Part shown: positions 1 through 5,359 of the stretch, in pieces
Layout of the letters: every line of letters begins with the position of its first letter
Position numbering within the stretch: position 1 is the stretch's first letter
Source of the DNA: Promethearchaeota archaeon
GTDB lineage: Archaea; Asgardarchaeota; Lokiarchaeia; Sigynarchaeales; MK-D1
DNA length: 6,422 bases
Assembly (NCBI GenBank): GCA_016839385.1
Contig: JAEOUK010000100.1
Coordinates: 1-6,422 of the forward strand
Direction of reading: 5' to 3'
Position numbers and translations under genes: made by a program
Notes under the pieces: generated by a model
The model's input: the letters and a program-made list of their open reading frames with translations, nothing else
Told to the model about the DNA's origin: nothing
Database searches by the model: none

Positions 1-1009
1 AGGTCCCTGAATTCTCTCCTCCAATGAATGCTCCTTCCCCTTGCTTCTCCATTTCAATAGCAACTTTGATATCCCCTACAGCTGTTCGAACTACTTTGCA
101 ACCGAGAGGTTCGAGTGTTCTCTCTATTACGTTCGAGGAATTAATTGGAGTCATAACGTAAGGAATTGTCCCTTTTTTGGGAGGATGCTGTTCTAATTCC
201 TTCTTTGCAAGAAAAGCGAGCATTCTAACCGGTTCAATTACATCCCCATGTGCATCTATGAAAATTACTCGGTCTGCATCTCCATCTAGAGCAATGCCTA
301 AATCAATATCAGGCGCATTTTTTATTATATTGGAGACAATTTTCAAGTTTTCAATAGAAGGTTCGCTTAATCTACCTGGGAAATGTCCATCAGGTTGGCT
401 GTTGAGAGTTACATATTTACATCCAAGTCTTTTGAGTAGAAGAGGTGCAATTTCACAAGACGAACCATTCCCTGGATCAATAATCACCCGATGCATTCCA
501 TTATCCGGATTTGGTTTAATTCTCTTTAAAATTTCATCTACATGAAGAGTGTTAATATCATTAATATGTGTAACCGATCCGACTTCATCCCAAGAGATTT
601 TCCGGAATGCCTTTTTCTTATATATGTTTTCTACATCTAATTCCTGTTCTGGTGTAAAACCCAGACCACTGGGATTCCAGCATTTAATTCCGATATATTC
701 GGGAGTGTTATGACTTGCAGTGATCATAATTCCACAATCTGCATCAAGAAATTTCATAGATAAGCACAATGTAGGTGTTGTGACCATTCCCAATGTTAAT
801 ACCTTACAACCTGCAGAAATTAGCCCTGAATTTAAAGCAAGTTCAATAGGAATTGCTGTCGTTCGGATATCTCTACCAATTACAACTGTTTTTCCTTTAA
901 TATATGAACCTATTGCCAGGCCCAACGTTAACGCTGTGGAGGGTGTAAATTGCTTTATATCATTCCCATACGGTGAGAAGACTTTTCGAATTCCAGATGT
1001 ACCGAACAC
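1..1009 (-). CDS. Phosphohexomutase (phosphomannomutase / phosphoglucosamine mutase family), C-terminus outside window
   Basis: This cytosolic enzyme interconverts hexose 1- and 6-phosphates through a phosphoserine, feeding nucleotide-sugar and glycan synthesis. The visible 336 residues begin with the family signature FGTSGIR (residues 2-8). The catalytic loop TASHN has Ser99 as the phosphorylated residue, the Mg-binding loop DGDADR spans 242-247, and the sugar-binding loop GGENSG is at 330-335. Relatives have about 450 residues, so roughly 110-120 (mostly the phosphate-binding domain 4) lie beyond base 1. The start is GTG at 1009: an in-frame TGA lies only two codons upstream and FGTSGIR follows at once, so no other start fits. 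A GAGG (1014-1017) lies 4 nt upstream, a rather short spacing. The catalytic-loop context is HNTPEYIGIK, where many relatives have HNPPEYNGIK. It is transcribed divergently from the membrane-protein gene. Sequence alone does not separate GlmM from ManB-type or bifunctional PMM/PGM, so no symbol is given. Confidence 0.93.
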   Translation of the reverse strand, partial: MFGTSGIRKVFSPYGNDIKQFTPSTALTLGLAIGSYIKGKTVVIGRDIRTTAIPIELALNSGLISAGCKVLTLGMVTTPTLCLSMKFLDADCGIMITASHNTPEYIGIKCWNPSGLGFTPEQELDVENIYKKKAFRKISWDEVGSVTHINDINTLHVDEILKRIKPNPDNGMHRVIIDPGNGSSCEIAPLLLKRLGCKYVTLNSQPDGHFPGRLSEPSIENLKIVSNIIKNAPDIDLGIALDGDADRVIFIDAHGDVIEPVRMLAFLAKKELEQHPPKKGTIPYVMTPINSSNVIERTLEPLGCKVVRTAVGDIKVAIEMEKQGEGAFIGGENSGT

Positions 1010-1067
1010 TTTTCCTCATTACTGCAAATTATGTGCAAAATAAATAAGTCATCACTCTAAAATATGG

Positions 1068-1080
1068 GCAATTATATGTA
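1068..1080 (-). promoter_or_regulatory. Candidate TATA element for the phosphohexomutase gene
   Basis: Read on the minus strand, the sequence is TACATATAATTG, an AT-rich TATA-like core about 60-70 nt before the GTG start. Transcription starting some 25 nt downstream would leave a leader of about 40 nt. A second weak AT-rich candidate (CTTATTTA on the minus strand, near 1041-1048) would give an almost leaderless message. Neither is a strong consensus, so this is a tentative call. Confidence 0.25.
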
Positions 1081-1115
1081 GAAAATGGTTTGATTCTTTA
1101 CTAAAATTTATCGTC

Positions 1116-1133
1116 GGAAAATAGATTTATAAG
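1116..1133 (+). promoter_or_regulatory. Candidate archaeal BRE/TATA promoter for the VTT membrane-protein gene
   Basis: A purine-rich BRE-like GGAAAA (1116-1121) precedes TTTATAAG (1126-1133), close to an archaeal TATA consensus. A start about 25 nt downstream (near 1155) would give a 35-40 nt leader carrying the GGAG ribosome binding site at 1180-1183. A second TTTATAGA at 1153-1160 lies 27 bp downstream but would start transcription at or past the ribosome binding site, so the upstream box is preferred. Confidence 0.5.
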
Positions 1134-1190
1134 GCTAAATCATCACACTATGTTTATAGATGGGCTAAAAGATCGCACTGGAGATATATC

Positions 1191-2138
1191 ATGTCGAATA
1201 TAGAACCCTTAAATGAGGTAAAACCAAAGAAATCTGGTAAAGTTAAACAATTTCTTACTAAATGGGGTGCATTACTTTTCCTATTGATAATGATTGCTGC
1301 AATAGTAGTTTTAGCGGTAATGAATATCTCTTTTGGTCAATGGCTAGCAAATCTTGTCATACGATTCTATATTAATTATGGGAATTGGGGAATTTATCTT
1401 GGTGTCGCAATTATATCGGTTTTTGCAAACTTTACTATTATATTTCCCGTTCCATATGTAGTAGCATTAATTGTTGTAGGAGCTTTTATCCCGGGAGTTA
1501 ATCCTTTTTTGATTGGTCTTGCTGCTGGTGCTGGGGCAGGAATTGGAGAGGTTTCAGCATGGTTGATTGGACGAGGAGGGCAAGAATTTATAAAATCTGA
1601 AAAAACTGAACGTATGAAAAGATATATTGAAAAAGGGTGGGCTCCAGTTCTGATTTTCATATTTGCAGCAACTCCATTACCTGATGACGCATTCTTAGTC
1701 GTATTGGGGTATACAGGATATAGTATATTTAAAACTCTTTTTTGGTGCTTTTTGGGAAAATTTGTATTATGTACTTTTACAACTGCTATTCCGGTGTGGA
1801 TACAAAGTTACTTTCCTGACTTTGCCCAAAGATTGTATATTGCTCTTGGTGTCAATTATGAAGATGCCATGATAGGAATTGTATCTGAAACTCCTCCGAC
1901 ATGGCAACAGATGCTAATTAGTACAAGTATCTGGATTGGAATTATTGTTGTTACTTTTATTTTAATTTCCATTGATTGGGATAAAGTGCTTCATCGAGTG
2001 AAAGAAACGCGAGACAGTCATCCACATCGAGCCCTCAAAAAAGGGGTGAAATTTCATCCACAAGAGGAGAAAACTCAAGAAGAACCCCTTCCAAAAGATG
2101 CTCAATCAAATGAGAATGAAAAAAAAGACATCATTTGA
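1191..2138 (+). CDS. VTT-domain (DedA/TVP38-like, SNARE-associated) integral membrane protein
   Basis: This is a 315-residue multi-pass membrane protein. Hydrophobic segments lie near residues 26-48, 66-100, 103-126, 150-176, 180-204 and 241-262. The middle carries the VTT/DedA pattern: a Pro-containing segment (FPVPYVV, 85-91), a small-residue stretch AAGAGAGIGE (111-120) leading into a GR-containing end (127-130), then a second re-entrant-like element with TPLPDDAF (161-168) and LGYTGY (172-177). Related families (DedA, TMEM41B/VMP1, TVP38) are linked to lipid scrambling or carrier-lipid transport; which substrate this archaeal member handles is unknown. The last 50 or so residues are highly charged (Lys/Glu rich) and hydrophilic, an appendage not needed for the VTT core. 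The start is ATG at 1191, with GGAG 7 nt upstream. The next gene begins 102 bp later, so it is probably transcribed alone. Family assignment is fairly sure; function is not. Confidence 0.82.
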   Translation: MSNIEPLNEVKPKKSGKVKQFLTKWGALLFLLIMIAAIVVLAVMNISFGQWLANLVIRFYINYGNWGIYLGVAIISVFANFTIIFPVPYVVALIVVGAFIPGVNPFLIGLAAGAGAGIGEVSAWLIGRGGQEFIKSEKTERMKRYIEKGWAPVLIFIFAATPLPDDAFLVVLGYTGYSIFKTLFWCFLGKFVLCTFTTAIPVWIQSYFPDFAQRLYIALGVNYEDAMIGIVSETPPTWQQMLISTSIWIGIIVVTFILISIDWDKVLHRVKETRDSHPHRALKKGVKFHPQEEKTQEEPLPKDAQSNENEKKDII

Positions 2139-2150
2139 ATATACCCCCTA

Positions 2151-2165
2151 TTTTTCTGGATTTTT
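2151..2165 (+). terminator. U-rich 3' end after the VTT gene
   Basis: Two T5 runs (2151-2155 and 2161-2165) lie 12-27 bp after the stop codon, with no clear stem-loop. Archaeal intrinsic and FttA-assisted termination both use U-rich tracts, so this is a plausible termination zone. The runs are short in an AT-rich region, so the call is weak. Confidence 0.35.
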
Positions 2166-2183
2166 GGAATGGTGTTTAGTTAT

Positions 2184-2192
2184 CTTTTTATG
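2184..2192 (+). promoter_or_regulatory. Weak candidate TATA element for the polyferredoxin gene
   Basis: CTTTTTATG lies about 50 bp before the ATG. A start near 2213 would leave a leader of about 28 nt that includes the AGGATGA ribosome binding site at 2224-2230. The match to consensus is modest; the gene could instead be reached by readthrough from the VTT gene. Confidence 0.22.
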
Positions 2193-2240
2193 TTCCGTAT
2201 TGGAGAAAATCTTATTGTTGTATAGGATGAGAAAGCGTTA

Positions 2241-3005
2241 ATGTTTCCGAAGACTAACAAGCAAATTAATCAAATGCATTATAAATTTGGATTGAAATTC
2301 CTTCAAAAAGAGATGGAAATTTCCTTAGATCGTGCAAAATGCGTAGGTTGTGGTACATGTGCGATCGTTTGTCCCCGAGATGCGATAGTTAGCGGACCCA
2401 AGACAAAAGGAAAGGATGAGCATCTACACTCGGTTATGGATGATAACATCGTCCTTGATGTATCTGATCCACAAAAATGCGTATATTGTGGAACATGTGT
2501 ATATTTTTGTCCTTTTGACGCCCTTAAGCTTACCATTGACGGTCGAGTCGTATCAAAAGAAGAATTGGACATTGTCACTCGAGAAGTAGTTCCAAAACTT
2601 GAGGGCAAGATGCAAATGATGAAAAAAGCCAAAATTGAAGCACATATCTATTTGAAAGGCACGATTGAAGTTAGTAAAACTGATTTCTCTGACGAACGAG
2701 AGTTTCAACTAGAATACGTTAATAATTGCCCTGGTGAGTGCCATAAATGCATCGATATTTGTCCGAATGGTGCTTTGGAACGAATGCCTTATGAGGACGC
2801 ATTAAAAACTGGAATTACTATAAAAGTCGATGATAAAGCATGTATTGTTTGTGGTTCTTGTGTAATGGCGTGTCCATCAGATAAAATTAAACTAAAACGG
2901 ACTACAATTGAAACTTCCGGTCCCTACAGTAATATGTTTATGGAACGAATTTGTGAACGATTGGGTGTGTCTATACCTCCCAATCCTAAATCTAAGTCCA
3001 AATAA
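2241..3005 (+). CDS. Polyferredoxin with four 4Fe-4S cluster motifs
   Basis: This is a 254-residue soluble protein with no signal peptide or membrane segment, expected to shuttle electrons in the cytoplasm. Four cysteine motifs are visible: C34/C37/C40/C44 and C80/C83/C86/C90 (both CxxCxxCxxxCP), C163/C167/C170/C174 (CxxxCxxCxxxCP, one residue longer), and C201/C204/C207/C211. They form two ferredoxin-like pairs separated by a 72-residue linker (91-162). The spacing inside each pair (35 and 26 residues) suggests the first pair carries a small insertion. The general plan resembles archaeal polyferredoxins such as FwdF/MvhB-type subunits, but no hydrogenase, formylmethanofuran dehydrogenase or Hdr subunit is adjacent, so the partner is unknown. 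The ATG at 2241 has AGGATGA about 10 nt upstream. ATG 2313 (residue 25, MEISLD) is an alternative that would begin just before the first motif, as in many ferredoxins. Confidence 0.85.
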   Translation: MFPKTNKQINQMHYKFGLKFLQKEMEISLDRAKCVGCGTCAIVCPRDAIVSGPKTKGKDEHLHSVMDDNIVLDVSDPQKCVYCGTCVYFCPFDALKLTIDGRVVSKEELDIVTREVVPKLEGKMQMMKKAKIEAHIYLKGTIEVSKTDFSDEREFQLEYVNNCPGECHKCIDICPNGALERMPYEDALKTGITIKVDDKACIVCGSCVMACPSDKIKLKRTTIETSGPYSNMFMERICERLGVSIPPNPKSKSK

Positions 3006-3068
3006 GCCTCTAGTTTCTCTCTTTCATTTTTCTTAATAAGATCAGTTTTAATTTCTTCAATTTTGTCG

Positions 3069-3075
3069 TATAAAA
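3069..3075 (+). promoter_or_regulatory. TATA box, probable aCPSF1 promoter
   Basis: TATAAAA is an exact match to a strong TATA core. It lies 64 bp after the polyferredoxin stop codon, downstream of a T-rich zone. The expected start is roughly 3097-3100. No clear BRE is seen (the upstream bases are TTTTGTCG). A weaker ATATTTA at 3245-3251 would put the start on the ribosome binding site, so it is less likely. Confidence 0.45.
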
Positions 3076-3134
3076 TTCTTTTAAAAAATACACAAAAACT
3101 TTTATTCCTTCACTCTATAGCAAGGATAGTAATC

Positions 3135-3163
3135 AACCTATTTCGATTGGGTAGTAATAGGTT
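3135..3163 (+). repeat. Inverted repeat in the aCPSF1 leader
   Basis: AACCTATT (3135-3142) and AATAGGTT (3156-3163) are perfect 8-bp arms around a 13-nt loop. The hairpin would lie within the putative leader RNA, 13 nt before a T5 run (3177-3181). It could be an RNA element or an operator, or chance in AT-rich DNA; the two GC pairs make it only moderately stable. Confidence 0.4.
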
Positions 3164-3270
3164 CACTGATCTGATCTTTTTACCAGAATTATCAGTACTA
3201 CAATCCAAGAAATTCGCGTTAATTTCTAGAAACTCAAATTCAACATATTTAGCAATTTTATGCACACAAT

Positions 3271-3274
3271 GGAG
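3271..3274 (+). promoter_or_regulatory. Ribosome binding site that fixes the aCPSF1 start
   Basis: GGAG lies 7 nt before the ATG at 3282, the same motif and spacing as at the VTT gene (1180-1183 to 1191). This and the family N-terminus argue against the longer TTG-initiated frame from 3063. A second ATG three codons on (3291) is also possible but has a 16-nt spacing. Confidence 0.65.
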
Positions 3275-3281
3275 TTTACGT

Positions 3282-5189
3282 ATGCAATCAATGAGCATTG
3301 AGAGAGTCAAAAAAGAAATTCTTGAGAGTTTACCTTCAAAAATCAAGATTTCGAAGATCGAATATGAGGGTCCTGAGGTTGCAATTTACACCAAGGATTC
3401 TAAAGTTCTCGTCGATGATAGCAATATCTTACGGGTTCTTGCAAAGAAAATGAGAATGAGAATCGTCATTCGTTCTGATGAAGATGTAAGAATGGAAATG
3501 GACAAAGCAGTCGAATTTATCCAAAATCTAGTTCCTCCAGAAGCAGAAGTAACAAAAATCTTTTTTGATGAAACTTTGGGAGAAGTCACTATCGAAGGTA
3601 GAAAACCAGGATTAGTAATTGGAAAACAGGGTGCAAATCTAAAGGAAATTCGAAGTGAAACGTTGTGGCGCCCAAAAGTTGTTAGAACCCCTCCAATTCA
3701 AAGTAAAACAGTTGAAACTATCAGAAATTTACTGAAGAATGAAAGTCAAAAACAAAAAGAAATATTGCTGAAAATCGGGGCACGAATTCATCGTCCCCTA
3801 CTACTAAAAGATTTAGATATTCGTATGACACCCTTAGGTGGATCACGAGAAGTTGGAAGATCTGCTGTTTTACTTCAAACAAATGAAAGTAGTGTGTTAT
3901 TAGATTGTGGGATGAACGTGGGCAATGCTCGAAGACTTTTTCCTTCGCTAAATACTCCCATTTTCGACATTGAGAATTTGGATGCTGTAGTGGTTAGTCA
4001 CGCACATATGGACCATTCTGGGCTAGTTCCTTTTCTATTCAAATATGGTTATGAAGGACCGGTTTATTGCACTTCCCCAACACGAAACCTTATGACTATG
4101 TTGCAATTGGATTATGTGGCACTCTCTCAGAGAGAAGGTCGTATGCCCGTATATAGCAAATCTGATATTAAAGCAGAAGTGTTACACACAATTCCCCTCT
4201 CCTGGGGAAAAGTTACTGATATTGCTCCTGATATAAAATTAACTCTCCACAACGCTGGACACATTTTAGGCTCATCTTTATGCCATCTTCATTTCGGAAA
4301 TGGGGATCATAATCTAGTTTATACTGGAGATTACAAATTCCAACGTACAAAATTACTTGAGCCTGCTTTATGCAGATTCCCCCGCCTTGAAACCTTGATC
4401 ACTGAAGCTACATACGGTGGAGTCCAAGATATTATTCCCTCGCGTCACGAATCAGAGCGGAATTTGGCTAACATTATCAATACAACTGTGGAAATGGGTG
4501 GAAAAGTTCTCATTCCAGTTTTAGCAGTTGGAAGGGCACAAGAAATTATGATTGTATTGGAGGAATTAGTAAGTAAGGAAATAATTCCTAAAGTTCCCGT
4601 GTTCGTAGATGGTATGATTTCTGAAGCAACAGCAATTCACACAGCCCATCCTGAATATTTAAGTGTTGAGTTACGCGAGAAAATCTTCCATCAAGGAAAA
4701 AATCCATTTCTATCAGAAATTTTTCAGACAGTTAATGGAGGAGAGGAAGACCGAAATACAATAGCTGAAGGAGAACCTAGTATTATTATGGCTACCTCTG
4801 GTATGCTTAATGGTGGACCTAGTGTCCAATATTTAAAATTACTCTCAGATAGCGAAAAAAATACCTTATTATTCGTGAGTTATCAAGTGGAGGGAACTTT
4901 AGGTCGAAGAATTCAAAAAGGTTTTCGCGATATTCAATTTGAAAATAGAATGGGTCAATCCAATATTGTGAAGATGCAAATGAATGTGCAAACGATTTCT
5001 GGTTTTTCCGGACATAGTTCTCGTTCTCAAATTATTAGTTTTATCCGTAAAGTAAAGCCAAAACCGGACAGGATTATTACTAATCACGGAGAATCCTCTA
5101 AGTGTGTCTCTCTTGCTTCAACTATCCATAAACGACTAAAATCTGACACGCGTTCTTTAGTAAATGGGGAATCTATTGTATTGAAATAG
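3282..5189 (+). CDS. fttA: Archaeal CPSF-like transcription termination ribonuclease aCPSF1 (FttA)
   Basis: This 635-residue protein has full family length (usually about 630-650). aCPSF1/FttA is a zinc-dependent endo/exoribonuclease related to eukaryotic CPSF73; it cleaves nascent RNA at U-rich 3' ends and drives transcription termination with RNA polymerase and Spt4/5. Two N-terminal KH-like domains (about 1-70 and 71-142) come first, the second with GKQG at 114-117. The RTPP stretch (135-138) and RIHRP (168-172) lead into the metallo-beta-lactamase fold, which starts near 181. Metal-site motifs are D208 (LLDCG), H240-A-H242-M-D244-H245, H327 (NAGH) and D350 (TGDY). Beta-CASP motif A is E375 (TEAT), motif B H578 (GFSGHSSR) and motif C H602 (NHGE). 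Position 580 in motif B is Ser where Asp is usual. The catalytic set is otherwise intact, so activity is expected. The ATG 3282 start rests on the GGAG site and family length. Likely monocistronic with its own promoter and U8 terminator. Confidence 0.97.
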   Translation: MQSMSIERVKKEILESLPSKIKISKIEYEGPEVAIYTKDSKVLVDDSNILRVLAKKMRMRIVIRSDEDVRMEMDKAVEFIQNLVPPEAEVTKIFFDETLGEVTIEGRKPGLVIGKQGANLKEIRSETLWRPKVVRTPPIQSKTVETIRNLLKNESQKQKEILLKIGARIHRPLLLKDLDIRMTPLGGSREVGRSAVLLQTNESSVLLDCGMNVGNARRLFPSLNTPIFDIENLDAVVVSHAHMDHSGLVPFLFKYGYEGPVYCTSPTRNLMTMLQLDYVALSQREGRMPVYSKSDIKAEVLHTIPLSWGKVTDIAPDIKLTLHNAGHILGSSLCHLHFGNGDHNLVYTGDYKFQRTKLLEPALCRFPRLETLITEATYGGVQDIIPSRHESERNLANIINTTVEMGGKVLIPVLAVGRAQEIMIVLEELVSKEIIPKVPVFVDGMISEATAIHTAHPEYLSVELREKIFHQGKNPFLSEIFQTVNGGEEDRNTIAEGEPSIIMATSGMLNGGPSVQYLKLLSDSEKNTLLFVSYQVEGTLGRRIQKGFRDIQFENRMGQSNIVKMQMNVQTISGFSGHSSRSQIISFIRKVKPKPDRIITNHGESSKCVSLASTIHKRLKSDTRSLVNGESIVLK

Positions 5190-5211
5190 ATCCTTAACTA
5201 ACAAAACTTCC

Positions 5212-5219
5212 TTTTTTTT
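5212..5219 (+). terminator. U8 tract, terminator of the aCPSF1 gene
   Basis: Eight uninterrupted T residues begin 22 bp after the stop codon, the longest T run among the intergenic stretches here. Such tracts are what archaeal RNA polymerase terminates at and what aCPSF1/FttA is known to cleave near, so this gene's message may be a substrate of its own product. A T6 run at 5282-5287 could be a backup site. Confidence 0.6.
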
Positions 5220-5234
5220 GTCACTTTAATTGTC

Positions 5235-5262
5235 ATTATCACTTTTCTTAATCCGTGATAAT
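5235..5262. repeat. Inverted repeat between the aCPSF1 and membrane-ferredoxin genes
   Basis: ATTATCAC (5235-5242) and GTGATAAT (5255-5262) are perfect 8-bp arms around a 12-nt spacer. It lies after the T8 tract rather than before it, so it is not a classical stem-plus-U terminator. It could be a dyad operator for the downstream gene, though it sits about 60 bp above that gene's TATA box, or a stabilising 3' hairpin on readthrough transcripts. Confidence 0.45.
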
Positions 5263-5297
5263 AAAGAATAAGACCACAATATTTTTTATCTAGGATT

Positions 5298-5325
5298 CCA
5301 ACTACCAACTATCACCAATCACCGT
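5298..5325. repeat. C/A-rich heptad direct repeats upstream of the membrane-ferredoxin promoter
   Basis: Four 7-bp units lie head to tail: CCAACTA, CCAACTA, TCACCAA and TCACCGT. The first two are identical and the last two share TCACC. The block is C-rich in otherwise AT-rich surroundings and abuts, by two bases, the TATA box at 5324-5331. Placement directly upstream of TATA suggests a regulator-binding site, but this is inference. Confidence 0.4.
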
Positions 5326-5331
5326 TATATG
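5324..5331 (+). promoter_or_regulatory. Candidate TATA box for the membrane iron-sulfur protein gene
   Basis: GTTATATG is centred about 32 bp before the GTG start at 5360. With the usual spacing of about 25-27 bp, transcription would begin near 5353-5356, only a few bases before the start codon. A leaderless message would also explain the lack of a good ribosome binding site just before this gene. Confidence 0.42.
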
Positions 5332-5359
5332 TGTGCTTTTAGGTTAAACAATTGATTAA

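Larger units (their letters stand above)
3006..3281. other. Intergenic region and probable long 5' leader of the aCPSF1 gene
   Basis: These 276 bp hold no convincing gene. The aCPSF1 frame stays open back to a TTG at 3063, but its translation lacks family similarity and a TATA box falls inside it. The stretch contains a T-rich zone just after the polyferredoxin stop (T5 at 3027-3031), a TATA box (3069-3075), an 8-bp inverted repeat (3135-3163), a T5 run (3177-3181) and the ribosome binding site at 3271-3274. AAGATCAG (3038-3045) is also the exact reverse complement of CTGATCTT (3171-3178). If transcription starts near 3098, the leader is about 180 nt, long for an archaeal mRNA. Confidence 0.5.

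Noticed and set aside
177..1043. Two plus-strand ORFs (177-545 and 720-1043)
   Set aside because: They are antisense to the phosphohexomutase, whose minus-strand frame carries all catalytic loops; the plus-strand translations have no recognisable features.
1148..1159. Small palindrome CTATGTTTATAG before the VTT gene
   Set aside because: Arms of only 4 bp with a 4-nt loop, expected by chance in AT-rich DNA; it overlaps a secondary TATA-like box.
1394..1660. Minus-strand 88-codon ORF inside the VTT gene
   Set aside because: Shadow of the plus-strand coding frame, with no start context or family features.
2303..2632. Minus-strand 109-codon ORF inside the polyferredoxin gene
   Set aside because: Antisense shadow of a gene whose cysteine motifs are clear.
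3063..3281. N-terminal extension of aCPSF1 from a TTG codon at 3063
   Set aside because: The extra 73 residues look like translated AT-rich DNA, a TATA box lies inside them, and a GGAG site plus normal family length support ATG 3282.
3110..3589. Minus-strand ORFs 3110-3346 and 3386-3589
   Set aside because: One spans the aCPSF1 leader and start, the other lies inside its KH region; both have low-complexity translations and no ribosome binding site of note.
5235..5262. Reading this dyad as an intrinsic stem-loop terminator
   Set aside because: The T8 tract precedes rather than follows the dyad, and only AATAAAG-like sequence follows it.
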